Assembly (NCBI RefSeq): GCF_014207985.1
Contig: NZ_JACHMI010000001.1
Span: 12,507,001 to 12,571,000 of the forward strand
Origin: Nonomuraea rubra
GTDB taxonomy: Bacteria > Actinomycetota > Actinomycetes > Streptosporangiales > Streptosporangiaceae
DNA length: 64,000 nt
Direction: 5' to 3'
Shown in pieces: positions 9,436 through 18,646 of this stretch (within the stretch, counting starts at the first letter, position 1; each line of letters begins with the position of its first letter). A program made the position numbers and the translations under genes. The notes under the pieces are model-generated. The model saw nothing but the letters and a program-made list of their open reading frames with translations, made no database searches and was not told the origin of the DNA.

Positions 9436-10271
9436 GCGAATGGGTCAAGTCGGAGCGGCAGGTCGAGCGGGAGCGGGTCCGCAGGTCGCGCGCCCGCCGC
9501 TCGGCCTCGATCGCGACGGCCTCGACGGTCGTCTTCATCGTGCTGGTGGCCTGGGGGATCACCAGCTCGCCGGGCTGGCCGCGGGTGCGGGAGACGTTCT
9601 TCGACGGTGAGCAGTTCGTCGCCGCGCTGCCGGACGTGCTGGAAGGCTTCCTGCTCAACATCAGGATCTTCCTGATCTCAGAGGTGCTGATCCTCGTCAT
9701 CGGCCTGCTGGTCGCGCTGGCCAGGGGGATCAGGACACCGGCGTTCTTCCCGATCAGAGCCCTGGCCACGCTCTACACCGACGTCTTCCGCGGGGTGCCG
9801 ACGATCCTGGTGATCTACCTGATCGGGTTCGGGCTGCCCGCGCTGAAGCTGCAGGGGATCCCGACCGACAAGGCGACGCTGGGCATCATCGCGCTGACGC
9901 TCTCGTACGGGGCGTACGTGGCCGAGGTGTTCCGCGCCGGCATCGAGTCGGTGCATCCCAGCCAGGTGGCGGCGGCCCGATCGCTGGGCCTGAGCCACGT
10001 CAAGACCATGCGGTTCGTGGTGGTGCCGCAGGCCACGCGCAGGGTCGTACCGCCGCTGCTGAACGACTTCGTCTCGTTGCAGAAGGACACGGCGCTGGTG
10101 GCGACGATCGGGCCGCTGGAGGCGCTCAGGCAGGCGCAGATGCACACCTTCAACACCTTCGACTACACCCCTTACCTGGCCGCCGCGCTGATCTTCATCC
10201 TGCTCACCATCCCCATGGCCAGGCTCACCGACCACCTGGCGGCCCGTACGCGCAGGAGGCGCGGAGCATGA
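9432..10271 (+). CDS. Amino-acid ABC transporter permease (HisM/GlnP type)
   Basis: Membrane component of the transporter encoded with its neighbours. The 279-residue protein has an N-terminal helix, a DVFRGVPTILVIYL segment and the EAA loop (YVAEVFRAGIESVHPSQVAAARSLGLS, given in parts: EVFRAGI and AARSLGL) that contacts the ATPase. The ATG at 9432 overlaps the previous TGA; its stop overlaps the ATPase start. A single permease gene implies a homodimer. Confidence 0.88.
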   Translation: MSEWVKSERQVERERVRRSRARRSASIATASTVVFIVLVAWGITSSPGWPRVRETFFDGEQFVAALPDVLEGFLLNIRIFLISEVLILVIGLLVALARGIRTPAFFPIRALATLYTDVFRGVPTILVIYLIGFGLPALKLQGIPTDKATLGIIALTLSYGAYVAEVFRAGIESVHPSQVAAARSLGLSHVKTMRFVVVPQATRRVVPPLLNDFVSLQKDTALVATIGPLEALRQAQMHTFNTFDYTPYLAAALIFILLTIPMARLTDHLAARTRRRRGA

Positions 10272-11011
10272 GCGTGCTGACCATCGAGGGGGTGTGGAAG
10301 AACTTCCACGGCCACAGCGTGCTGCGCGGCATCGACCTGGAGGTCGAGTCGCACGAGGTGGTGAGCCTGATCGGGGCCTCCGGCTCGGGCAAGTCCACCT
10401 TGCTGCGCTGCGTCAACCTGCTGGAGACGGTGGACGACGGCACCATCCACCTCGACGGCGAGGAGATCACCGACCCGCGGGTCAACGTCGACCGGGTACG
10501 CAGGCGGCTCGGCATCGTCTTCCAGTCGTTCAACCTCTTCCCGCACATGACGGTGCTGGACAACATCACGCTGGCGCCCAGGCAGGTGCACGGGGTGGCC
10601 AGGGCGCAGGCGGAGGAGCAGGCTCATGAGCTGCTGGCCAGGTTCGGCCTGGCGGAGAAGGCGAGGGCGTACCCCGACCAGCTCTCCGGCGGCCAGCAGC
10701 AGCGGGTGGCGATCATCCGGGCGCTGGCCACGCAGCCCAGGCTGATGCTGCTCGACGAGGTGACCTCGGCGCTCGATCCCGAGCTGGTGGTGGAGGTGCT
10801 GGGGATCATCAGGGAGCTCAAGGAGTCGGGCATGACGATGATCCTGACGACCCATGAGATGGGGTTCTGCCGCGACATCTCCGACCTGGTGTGCTTCCTG
10901 GACGGCGGGGTGCTCGTGGAGAAGGGCCCGCCTGAGCAGATCTTCACCTCGCCGGAGCACCCGCGTACCCAGGAGTTCCTGCGCAGCGTGCTGGAGTCGG
11001 GGCGGTTCTAG
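10268..11011 (+). CDS. Amino-acid ABC transporter ATP-binding protein (GlnQ/HisP type)
   Basis: A 247-residue ATPase that powers uptake. It has Walker A GASGSGKST, the LSGGQQQRVAIIRAL signature, Walker B LMLLDEVTSALD and the H-loop TTHEMGF, all typical of the polar amino-acid uptake class. The ATG overlaps the permease stop. Its stop overlaps the 3' end of the convergent APC permease gene by 4 bases, leaving no room for a separate terminator. Confidence 0.92.
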   Translation: MSVLTIEGVWKNFHGHSVLRGIDLEVESHEVVSLIGASGSGKSTLLRCVNLLETVDDGTIHLDGEEITDPRVNVDRVRRRLGIVFQSFNLFPHMTVLDNITLAPRQVHGVARAQAEEQAHELLARFGLAEKARAYPDQLSGGQQQRVAIIRALATQPRLMLLDEVTSALDPELVVEVLGIIRELKESGMTMILTTHEMGFCRDISDLVCFLDGGVLVEKGPPEQIFTSPEHPRTQEFLRSVLESGRF

Positions 11012-12480
11012 CGGCGGTGGCGGCCGTGGGACTGTCTCGGCGGGGCGCTCCGGCGGGCCAGGAGGCTGTGGCGGCGGCCGTACACGAGGTAGACCAGCAG
11101 GCCGAAGGCCATCCACAGGGTGAACCAGGCCCAGGTCAGCACGCGCAGGTTCACCATCAGCCAGAGCGTGGCCACCAGCGACAGCGCGGGCAGCAGGGGT
11201 GACAGCGGCACCCGGAAGCCGCGCTCCAGGTGCGGCAGGCGCCGCCGCATCACGATCACCCCGGCCGCCACGAACGCGAACGCGAACAGCGTCCCGATCA
11301 CCACGAGCTGCTGCATCGTCAGCACCGGCACGAACTCGGCCAGCACGATCGCCACCAGCCCGATGACCAGCGTCACCCGAGTGGGCGTGTGGTAGCGGCG
11401 GCTCACCGTGGCCAGCGAGCGGGGGATGAGCCCGTCGCGGGCCATCGAGAACAGCACCCGCGTCTGCCCCACGATCAGCACCAGGATCACCGTGGTCAGC
11501 CCGAGCACCGCCCCCGCGTCGATGACGTGCACCATCCAGTCCACCCCGACCGCGCTGAACGCGCCGGCCAGCGGCGAGTCCGCCGAGATGCTCGTGTACG
11601 GCACCATGCCCACCATCACCAGCGCCACCGCGAGGTAGATGACGGTGGCGACCACCAGGCTCCGGATCATGCCCTTCGGCACGGCCCTGGGCGCGTTCAC
11701 GGTCTCCTCGGCCGAGGTGGCCACGATGTCGAAGCCGATGTACGCGAACGCGATCGCCGAGGCCGCCGCGAAGATGCCGAACCAGCCGAACGCCTGCCCC
11801 TCCCCGATGAAGATCTCCAGCACCGTCGCCGGGGCGGTGTCCAGCGCCTTCGGCGGCACGTAGAAGTCGCCGAAGTTGGCCACGTCCACGTGCGTGGCGC
11901 CCACGACGATGACCGCGCCGATGGCCAGCAGCTTGGCCGACACCATGACCCACAGCGCCCGCAGCCCGACCCGCGCGCCCAGCGCCACGATGCCGGTGAG
12001 CAGCACCAGGATCACCAGCACGAGGCCGTCCTGGACGAGGTCCGCGGCGGGCACGTCGATCCCGAAGTGCGAGATCGCGCCGACGGCGATCGCGGCCCAC
12101 GCCCTGGCCACCACCGCGGCGGCGAACTGCAGCTCCAGGATCAGCGCCCAGCCGATGATCCACGCCCAGACCTCGCCGAAGATGACGTAGGTGAAGGTGT
12201 ACGCGCTGCCGGAGGTCGGCATCGTGGACGACAGCTCGGCGTAACACAGGCAGGCCAGCAGGCACGCGATGCCCGCGATCATGAAGGAGAGGATCACGCC
12301 GGGACCGGCCGTGGTGGCGGCCTGCTCCCCGGCGATGCTGAAGATGCCCGCGCCGATCATCACTCCGAGCCCGAGCACGACCAGGTCGGCCGGTCGGTAG
12401 ACCTCGGCCAGGCTGTGCCGGGCGCCGGTACGCAGCCCGGTCGCCTCCGAAGGCGGCAGTCGTCGCAGAATCGTGGACAA
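11008..12480 (-). CDS. APC-family amino-acid permease (cationic amino-acid transporter-like)
   Basis: A 490-residue transporter with about 12 to 14 helices. GLGVMIGAGIF in helix 1 is the unwound substrate-binding motif of the APC fold. YAELSSTMPTSGSAYTFTYV, AFAYIGFDIVATSAEE and the C-terminal region resemble YfnA/CAT-type permeases. The start appears to be a TTG (12480) preceded by a GCGGGG run; the first 25 residues are hydrophilic. Being opposite an amino-acid ABC importer suggests shared amino-acid traffic, but substrate is unknown. Confidence 0.85.
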   Translation of the reverse strand: MSTILRRLPPSEATGLRTGARHSLAEVYRPADLVVLGLGVMIGAGIFSIAGEQAATTAGPGVILSFMIAGIACLLACLCYAELSSTMPTSGSAYTFTYVIFGEVWAWIIGWALILELQFAAAVVARAWAAIAVGAISHFGIDVPAADLVQDGLVLVILVLLTGIVALGARVGLRALWVMVSAKLLAIGAVIVVGATHVDVANFGDFYVPPKALDTAPATVLEIFIGEGQAFGWFGIFAAASAIAFAYIGFDIVATSAEETVNAPRAVPKGMIRSLVVATVIYLAVALVMVGMVPYTSISADSPLAGAFSAVGVDWMVHVIDAGAVLGLTTVILVLIVGQTRVLFSMARDGLIPRSLATVSRRYHTPTRVTLVIGLVAIVLAEFVPVLTMQQLVVIGTLFAFAFVAAGVIVMRRRLPHLERGFRVPLSPLLPALSLVATLWLMVNLRVLTWAWFTLWMAFGLLVYLVYGRRHSLLARRSAPPRQSHGRHRR

Positions 12481-12547
12481 GGAACACCCCGCTCAGGGAA
12501 CTCGCCCACAATGTCTCACTACTTGGACAACAACAAGCACGAATCCA

Positions 12548-13849
12548 TCACGTGCCGGTTACCAGCCAGGCGGTTCCGTTGGCGCGGCGGGTCAACGTGA
12601 TCAGGCGGGCCGCCATCCACACGCCCAGCGCGCACCAGAGCGCCACCACGCCCAGCCCGGCCGCGACCAGGGCGGCCGGCAGGTAGGCGAGCGTCGTCCA
12701 CACCCCCGCCCAGGCGAGATACCGCTGGTCGCCGGCTCCGATGAGCACGCCGTCCAGCACGAACACCACCCCGCAGAGCGGCTGGAGCAGCGCCACCGGC
12801 CACAGCAGGTCGAGCAGCAGCCCGGCGACCAGCGGGTCGGCGTCGAAGAGCCCGGGCAGCAGCGGCCTGGCCGCCAGCACGAGCAGCCCGAGCACGATCC
12901 CCGACCAGATGCCCCACTGCACCATCCGCTTCGTGGCGGCCCGGGTGGTCTCGACGTCGCCGGCGCCGAGCGAGCGCCCGGTGATGGCCTGACCGGCGAT
13001 GGCGATGGCGTCCAGGGCCAGCGCGAGCAGCGTCCACACCTGGGTGGCCAGCGCGTACGCGGCCAGCTCGGCCTCGCCCATCCTGGTGGCGATGACGGTG
13101 GCGGCCAGGATCACGATGCGCATGCAGAGCGTACGTACGAACAGGGCGAACCCCACCGTCCCCGCCTCCTTGACACCCGCCGTCGAGGGCGTCAGCGGCG
13201 TCCCCAGCCGCCTGGCCCCCCGCGCCACCACCACGAGGTAGACGGCGGCGCCGAGCGTCTGCGCCAGCACCGTGCCCCACGCCGACCCGGCGATGCCCCA
13301 CCCCAGCCCCAGCACGAACCAGGCGTTCAGCGCGGCGTTCAGCGCGAACGAGCCCACGGCCACCACCAGCGGCGTCACCGTGTCCTGCAGCCCGCGCAGC
13401 ACGCCGGTGCCCGCCAGCACGACCAGCATGCCGGGCGCGCCGATCAGGCTGATCCGCAGGTACGTCACGGCCTGCGCCGCCTGCGACCCGACCGCGCCGA
13501 ACAGGTCCACGATGGCCGGCGCCAGCGGCCAGCACACCGCGATCACGGCGGCGCCGAGCGCCAGCGCCAGCCAGATGCCGTCCACGCCGCTGCGCATGGC
13601 CCGCACATGGTCACCGGCCCCCGACCGGCGCGCCACGGACGCGGTCGTCCCGTAGGCGAGGAAGACGCACAGGTTCACCAGCGTCGTCAGGACCGTCCCC
13701 GCCACGCCCAGAGCGCCCACCGCCGTGGTGCCCAGGCCGTGGCCCACGATGGCGTAGTCGGCGAGCAGGAAGAGCGGCTCGGCCACCAGCGCCCCGAAGG
13801 CGGGCACGGCGAGGCGGAGAATCTCCCGATCTCTGGATGTAATGGGCAT
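12548..13849 (-). CDS. MATE-family multidrug/metabolite exporter
   Basis: A 433-residue, 12-helix cation-coupled exporter in the DinF-like branch: AVPAFGALVAEPLFLLADYA near the start, GVLRGLQDT in the middle, and a two-lobe repeat. The ATG at 13849 (MPITSRDREILRLA) fits family length; a longer reading adds 35 hydrophilic residues over the DnaA-box region and is unlikely. Substrate unknown. Confidence 0.85.
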   Translation of the reverse strand: MPITSRDREILRLAVPAFGALVAEPLFLLADYAIVGHGLGTTAVGALGVAGTVLTTLVNLCVFLAYGTTASVARRSGAGDHVRAMRSGVDGIWLALALGAAVIAVCWPLAPAIVDLFGAVGSQAAQAVTYLRISLIGAPGMLVVLAGTGVLRGLQDTVTPLVVAVGSFALNAALNAWFVLGLGWGIAGSAWGTVLAQTLGAAVYLVVVARGARRLGTPLTPSTAGVKEAGTVGFALFVRTLCMRIVILAATVIATRMGEAELAAYALATQVWTLLALALDAIAIAGQAITGRSLGAGDVETTRAATKRMVQWGIWSGIVLGLLVLAARPLLPGLFDADPLVAGLLLDLLWPVALLQPLCGVVFVLDGVLIGAGDQRYLAWAGVWTTLAYLPAALVAAGLGVVALWCALGVWMAARLITLTRRANGTAWLVTGT

Positions 13850-13957
13850 TGGTCCATTATGAGCCTTACACGGCGTGTCGGGCCAACTTTCTTTCCTCCA
13901 CAGCCAGTGGACACTGTTCGCCCTGGTCAGTGCCGCTTCGGTGGATATCCGCAAGAG

Positions 13958-14045
13958 TTATCCCCAGGCTCCGTCCACAGGCCGTTCACACCCTGAGGGC
14001 CGTCATCCACAGGTCATCCACAGGCTGGCCACAGGGTTGTCCACA
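13958..14045 (+). promoter_or_regulatory. Array of DnaA-box-like sites upstream of dnaB
   Basis: Eight same-strand 9-mers end in CACA, CCA or a close variant: TTATCCCCA (13958), CCGTCCACA (13971), CCGTTCACA (13982), TCATCCACA (14003 and 14014), CTGGCCACA (14025) and TTGTCCACA (14037, an exact actinomycete DnaA box), with the first and last best defined. Successive starts are mostly 11-13 bases apart, about one helical turn. The array lies 101 bases before the dnaB GTG and fills most of the 296-bp gap between MATE and dnaB. Confidence 0.55.
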
Positions 14046-14145
14046 GGTCACGTTGCCGACGGCGCGTTACTCCGGGAAACTGTCACACCGGTCGACTACA
14101 AGTGGGGGTGGTGCGACCGCCTGCGAGTTTGTTCTAGGGGGCGCG

Positions 14146-17007
14146 GTGAGCATAGACGAAGAGGTCGGCGCGGGAGCCGGCCCAGGTTTCGAGCGAACAC
14201 CTCCCAACAACATCGAGGCGGAGCAGTCGGTCCTCGGCGGCATGCTGCTGTCGAAGGACGCCATCGCCGACGTCGTCGAGATCCTGCGCTCCGACGACTT
14301 CTACCGCCCCGCCCACCAGATGGTCTACGACGTCATCACCGACCTGTACGGCCGGGGCGAGCCCGCCGACGCGGTCACCGTCTTCGACGAGCTGCAGAAG
14401 CGCGGCGAGATGGCCAGGGTGGGCGGTGCCGCCTACCTCCACACGCTCACGGCCGTCGTCCCCACCGCGGCCAACGCCGGCTACTACGCCAAGATCGTCC
14501 GCGAGCAGGCCATCCTGCGCCGCCTCATCGAGGCAGGCACCCGCATCGTCTCCTTCGGCTACGGAGGCCAGAACGAGGAGGTCGACGAGCTCGTCGACCG
14601 CGCCCAGGCCGAGATCTACCAGGTCACGGAGCGCCGCACCTCGGAGGACTACGCGCCGCTGGCCGACATCATGCCGGGGGCCCTCGACGAGCTGGAGGCC
14701 ATCGGCAGCCGCGGCGGCCAGATGGTCGGCGTCCCGACCGGCTTCGCCGACCTCGACCAGCTCACCAACGGCCTGCACCCGGGCCAGATGATCGTCGTCG
14801 CCGCCCGCCCCGCCATCGGCAAGGCGCTGGCCCTTGACACGCCACTGCCCACGCCGACCGGCTGGACGACGATGGGAGAGGTAGAGGTCGGAGACCAGCT
14901 CATCGGGTCCGATGGGAAGCCGACCAGGGTGGTCGCGGCGACCGAGGTGATGCGCGGAAGGCCGTGCTACGAGGTGGAGTTCAGTGACGGCACAGTGATC
15001 GTCGCCGACGCCCAGCATCAGTGGCGTACGACCACTCGCGCCGCCAGGAAGGCGAGACACGCCGGTCGCAGGTTGCACTGGACGCCCGAGGCCGTGCGAC
15101 GGGTGCGGGAGGCGTACGAGGCGGCTCAAGCCGACCCCCGCAGGGCGGTCACTCGTCGCGAGGTGATCGAGGCGGTAGGGGAGGAGTTTCGTCACGTCCT
15201 GCACACAGTGCAGCAGGAAATCGGGATGTCGACGAAGATGCCGGTCCTCGCGGGAGGTCCAGCTCGGGGCGCCTACGCCCGTCACGTGCCGGCCTATCCG
15301 GCGGCGTCGCTCCTGGGGGCCCTCTACGCGCGTGTCGTCACGCCGAGGAATGCCGCTACCACGGCTGTTCACCAGGACGTGTTCACCACCGAGCAGATCG
15401 CGGGCTCGCTGCGGTGCGTAACCGACGGTCGGCCGAACCACGCAGTGCCGGTGGCCGCGCCCTTCCAGCTCACGGAGAAGGAACTACCGCTGTCTCCCTA
15501 CGCGCTCGGCGTCTGGCTTGGTGATGGCCACAGCGCGACAGCTCGGTTCACCACGGTCGATGCGGAGATCATCGACAACTTGGAGGCCGAAGGCCTCCGC
15601 GTCACCAGGGTCGGTTCCAGCGTCACTTACCATCTCGCCCTGCCAGAGGCGGAGCCGTTTTCCCCGCGATCTTGTGTGGTGTGCGGGGAGACGTTCGTGC
15701 CGCGAACTTCCCAAGTCCGCACATGTGGCAGATCATGCGGAGGCAGGGCCAGGACCGTTTCGGATCCGATGAGGAAACCTGTGTGCCCGGACTGCGGGGG
15801 TCCGTCGAGCGGATTGCGGCGCTGTCAGGCCTGTCATCGGGACCACGGGACCTTGCAGGCCATCCTGCGTGGGCTTGGTGTGCTGCACGACAAGCACATT
15901 CCCGCGGCGTACCTGCGGGCATCGGAGAGTCAGCGGCGCGACCTGCTGGCGGGCCTGCTCGACACCGACGGGTACATCAACACCAAGGGGCAGATTCAGC
16001 TCGCCGTCACGAACCGGCGGCTTGCGCACGATGCGCTGGAGCTCATCCTGAGCCTCGGCTACAAGGCCACCATGCGCACCAAGCAGGTCCAAGGCCGCAA
16101 CGCGGACTCGTCCACCTGCTACATGATCAACTTTACGACTCCGGACCCGATCTTCCGGCTCTCGCGCAAGGCATGCAGGCAGTCCGGCACGGCGCGTCCG
16201 GCTACCCGGGTCCGCTACATCGTTGACGTGCGGCCGATCGAATCGCGCCCGGTCCGCTGTGTCGAGGTCGACAACGACGACCACATGTATCTCGCAGGCA
16301 GATCTTGCATCCCGACCCACAACAGCACGCTGGGCCTCGATTTCGCCCGTTCTGCGGCGATCAAGCATGGGATGACCACGGTCATCTTCTCCCTGGAGAT
16401 GTCCCGCAACGAGATCACCATGCGACTGCTGTCCGCCGAGGCCCGCGTGGCGCTGCACCACATGCGCTCCGGCATGATGGGCGACGACGACTGGACCCGC
16501 CTGGCCCGCCGGATGAGCGAGGTGGCCGAGGCGCCGCTGTTCATCGACGACTCGCCGAACATGTCGATGATGGAGATCAGGGCCAAGTGCCGGCGGCTCA
16601 AGCAGCGCAACGACCTGAGGTTCGTGGTCATCGACTACCTCCAGCTGATGAGCTCGCCGAAGAAGACCGAGAGCCGCCAGAACGAGGTCTCGGAGATCTC
16701 CCGTGCCATCAAGCTGCTGGCCAAGGAGCTCGAGGTGCCCGTCATCGCGATCTCGCAGCTCAACCGTGGTCCCGAGCAGCGTACGGACAAGCGCCCCCAG
16801 GTCAGCGACCTGCGTGAGTCCGGCTCGATCGAGCAGGACGCGGACATGGTCATCCTGCTGCACCGCGAGGACGCGTACGAGCCCGAGTCACCCAGGGCGG
16901 GCGAGGCCGACCTGATCGTGGCCAAGCACCGTAACGGCCCCACGGCGACGGTGACGGTGGCGTTCCAGGGCCACTACAGCCGGTTCGTGGACATGGCCCA
17001 GCACTGA
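14146..17007 (+). CDS. dnaB: Replicative DNA helicase DnaB with an in-frame intein
   Basis: The hexameric helicase that unwinds the replication fork. The 953-residue reading frame is 453 residues of DnaB extein plus a 500-residue intein. The N-terminal domain (PNNIEAEQSVLGGMLL) and linker precede the RecA-like domain. Walker A (AARPAIGK-ST) is interrupted exactly after its lysine (residue 226). Walker B lies near FVVIDYLQLM, and the C-terminal QVSDLRESGSIEQDADMV motif follows. GTG at 14146 is chosen for AGGGGG just upstream and for matching DnaB N termini. Helicase activity requires splicing. Confidence 0.95.
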   Translation: MSIDEEVGAGAGPGFERTPPNNIEAEQSVLGGMLLSKDAIADVVEILRSDDFYRPAHQMVYDVITDLYGRGEPADAVTVFDELQKRGEMARVGGAAYLHTLTAVVPTAANAGYYAKIVREQAILRRLIEAGTRIVSFGYGGQNEEVDELVDRAQAEIYQVTERRTSEDYAPLADIMPGALDELEAIGSRGGQMVGVPTGFADLDQLTNGLHPGQMIVVAARPAIGKALALDTPLPTPTGWTTMGEVEVGDQLIGSDGKPTRVVAATEVMRGRPCYEVEFSDGTVIVADAQHQWRTTTRAARKARHAGRRLHWTPEAVRRVREAYEAAQADPRRAVTRREVIEAVGEEFRHVLHTVQQEIGMSTKMPVLAGGPARGAYARHVPAYPAASLLGALYARVVTPRNAATTAVHQDVFTTEQIAGSLRCVTDGRPNHAVPVAAPFQLTEKELPLSPYALGVWLGDGHSATARFTTVDAEIIDNLEAEGLRVTRVGSSVTYHLALPEAEPFSPRSCVVCGETFVPRTSQVRTCGRSCGGRARTVSDPMRKPVCPDCGGPSSGLRRCQACHRDHGTLQAILRGLGVLHDKHIPAAYLRASESQRRDLLAGLLDTDGYINTKGQIQLAVTNRRLAHDALELILSLGYKATMRTKQVQGRNADSSTCYMINFTTPDPIFRLSRKACRQSGTARPATRVRYIVDVRPIESRPVRCVEVDNDDHMYLAGRSCIPTHNSTLGLDFARSAAIKHGMTTVIFSLEMSRNEITMRLLSAEARVALHHMRSGMMGDDDWTRLARRMSEVAEAPLFIDDSPNMSMMEIRAKCRRLKQRNDLRFVVIDYLQLMSSPKKTESRQNEVSEISRAIKLLAKELEVPVIAISQLNRGPEQRTDKRPQVSDLRESGSIEQDADMVILLHREDAYEPESPRAGEADLIVAKHRNGPTATVTVAFQGHYSRFVDMAQH
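14824..16323 (+). other. DnaB intein (class 3 signature, LAGLIDADG endonuclease, zinc ribbons)
   Basis: A 500-residue intervening protein between K226 and the following Ser of the Walker A motif. It begins with Ala, not Cys or Ser, and ends His499-Asn500. It carries the class 3 set: Trp67 in HQW of block B, Cys479 in VRCVEVD of block F, Thr498 before HN. Class 3 inteins start splicing from the block F cysteine. Two LAGLIDADG-like helices (ALGVWLGDG about 226, LLAGLLDTDG about 374) indicate a homing endonuclease. Between them lie two C-x2-C pairs with partners (CVVC...CGRSC, CPDC...CQAC), probably zinc ribbons. Confidence 0.9.
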
Positions 17008-17014
17008 CCCGCCG

Positions 17015-17566
17015 TCAGGCCGCCTCGTCCGTGGACTCGGGAGCGGGGACCAGCTGTACGCGGGCCTGCTCCTCGGGGAAGACCCACTTCCTGAACGCCC
17101 AGAAGCGGAAGACCATCGCGACCAGCGTGCCGACGATCTGGGCGCTCACGAAGTCGGCGATCTCCTGGGTCACCAGGCTCACGTCCGGGGTCTCCAGGCC
17201 GAAGACGTACCGGGAGATCCACAGCGGCGCGGAGCTGAGGACCAGGCCGACGCCGCTGACCAGGAAGAACAGTGCCGCCTCGTGGCGGCGCTCGCGGCCG
17301 CCCCTGGTCCGGAACGACCATTCGCGGTTCAGCACGTAGGACACGATCGTCGCCACGAGCACCGCGATGACCTTCGCGGTCACCGGCTTGGGCTCCAGGA
17401 CGGTCAGCTTCAGCCCGTAGAACACCGCGTTGTCCACCAGGAACGTCGTCCCGCCCACGACCGCGAACTTCAGCGGTTCGCGATGCCTCAGCGCGAGTGC
17501 GCGCAGCGGGCCCGGCAGTCTCGCGAGTAGTGCGTTTGCTATTCGGAGCACCCCCGATCTTCTCAC
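17015..17566 (-). CDS. GtrA-family membrane protein
   Basis: A 183-residue protein with four helices and the family N-terminal FAVVGGTTFLVDNAVFY and the SYVLNREWSF loop. GtrA-like proteins are thought to move polyprenyl-linked sugars across the membrane for envelope or teichoic-acid glycosylation. Convergent with dnaB, 7 bases between stops. Substrate unknown. Confidence 0.85.
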   Translation of the reverse strand: MRRSGVLRIANALLARLPGPLRALALRHREPLKFAVVGGTTFLVDNAVFYGLKLTVLEPKPVTAKVIAVLVATIVSYVLNREWSFRTRGGRERRHEAALFFLVSGVGLVLSSAPLWISRYVFGLETPDVSLVTQEIADFVSAQIVGTLVAMVFRFWAFRKWVFPEEQARVQLVPAPESTDEAA

Positions 17567-17674
17567 CGGCCGGACACTGCCGGGTACACGTGTGACCGAC
17601 CAGACAGCCGGCGGCGGAATGGCGTTGATCGCTCCGGTGCTCTAACGAGTGACTGGAGCGAAGGGAAGAACGCC

Positions 17675-18127
17675 ATGACCATCCTCGTCGCCTACGACGG
17701 CTCGGCTGACGCGCGCGCCGCGATCGAGTTCGCCGCCAAGCACCTCGCGGCCGAGCCCACGGTGATCGTCACGGTGTGGGAGCCGCTGCTCGTGCAGCTC
17801 AAGAAGTACCCGCTGGCCGCGGGCGCTATCGACCCCGGTACGGAGGACGAGGCGAGGGCGCAGGCCGAGCTGCACGCCAGGGAGGGCGCGGAGCTGGCGG
17901 TCACGGCGGGGCTGAGCGACGTGACCTACCGGGCGGTGGCCGACAACGAGTCGATCTGGAAGACGATCGTGGACGTGGCCGACGAGCTGGACGCCTCGGT
18001 GATCGTGACGGGTTCGCGCGGCCTGGCCGGAGTGCGTTCGGTGCTGCTGGGCAGCGTCTCCAACCACGTGCTGCACCACGCCCACCGGCCGACCCTGATC
18101 GTCCCGCCTGCCAAGAGCCGTTCCTGA
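17675..18127 (+). CDS. Universal stress protein (UspA family)
   Basis: A 150-residue single-domain Usp. ILVAYDGSADARAAIEFA starts the fold, and GSRGLAGVRSVLLGSVSNHVL near the C terminus is the G-x2-G-x9-G-[ST] ATP-binding motif. GAAGGGAAG precedes the ATG. Convergent with soxR. The downstream bases partly repeat its own 3' end (TGATCGTCCCGCC), a small local duplication. Confidence 0.88.
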   Translation: MTILVAYDGSADARAAIEFAAKHLAAEPTVIVTVWEPLLVQLKKYPLAAGAIDPGTEDEARAQAELHAREGAELAVTAGLSDVTYRAVADNESIWKTIVDVADELDASVIVTGSRGLAGVRSVLLGSVSNHVLHHAHRPTLIVPPAKSRS

Positions 18128-18139
18128 TCGTCCCGCCGG

Positions 18140-18637
18140 CTAGGAAGGCGTAGGGACGCAGCAGTTCTGCTGCGGGGGGCAGAGCCGGGTGTCGATGCGC
18201 CGCGCGCCCGGCCCCTCCTCGCCCAGCCGGTCGTAGGGGTTGGCGACCGGGCACCGGTCCAGAGACAGGCAGCCGCAGCCGATGCAGTCGGTGAGGTCGT
18301 CGCGCAGCCGCTGGAGCTGCTCGATGCGGTCGTCCAGCTCGCCGCGCCAGGCGGCCGACAGCCTGGCCCAGTCGTCGCGCGTGGGGGTGCGCTCGTCGGG
18401 CAGCTCGGCCAGCGCGTCCTTGATGACCTTCAGCGGGATCCCGATGCGTTGCGCGAGCCGGATGAAGGCGACCCTGCGCAGGCTGTCGCGGCTGTAGCGG
18501 CGCTGGTTGCCGGCGGTGCGCCGGCTGCTGATGAGGCCCTTGGCCTCGTAGAAGTGCAGGGCGGAGACCGCGACGCCGCTGCGCTCGGCGAGCTGGCCGA
18601 CGGTCAGCTCCTTGGTGTTCCAGGCGACCTTCGTCAT
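18140..18637 (-). CDS. soxR: Redox-sensitive transcriptional activator SoxR (MerR family)
   Basis: A 165-residue regulator activated by oxidation of a [2Fe-2S] cluster by redox-cycling compounds. The N-terminal MerR helix-turn-helix ([21 protein letters not shown]) is followed by a dimerising coiled coil and [12 protein letters not shown], a perfect C-x2-C-x-C-x5-C cluster site. In actinomycetes SoxR answers endogenous redox-active metabolites. Nine bases after the Lrp-family gene, so probably co-transcribed with it. The tail holds further cysteines (QNCC). Confidence 0.92.
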   Translation of the reverse strand: MTKVAWNTKELTVGQLAERSGVAVSALHFYEAKGLISSRRTAGNQRRYSRDSLRRVAFIRLAQRIGIPLKVIKDALAELPDERTPTRDDWARLSAAWRGELDDRIEQLQRLRDDLTDCIGCGCLSLDRCPVANPYDRLGEEGPGARRIDTRLCPPQQNCCVPTPS

Positions 18638-18646
18638 ACCTGGAGA

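Noticed and set aside
10172..12511. Long open frame through the ABC and APC genes
   Set aside because: Low-complexity product in the shadow of certain transporter genes; no ribosome binding site.
13850..14145. Chromosomal origin oriC
   Set aside because: The DnaA-box array is suggestive, but dnaA and housekeeping dnaN are absent and no AT-rich unwinding region is seen.
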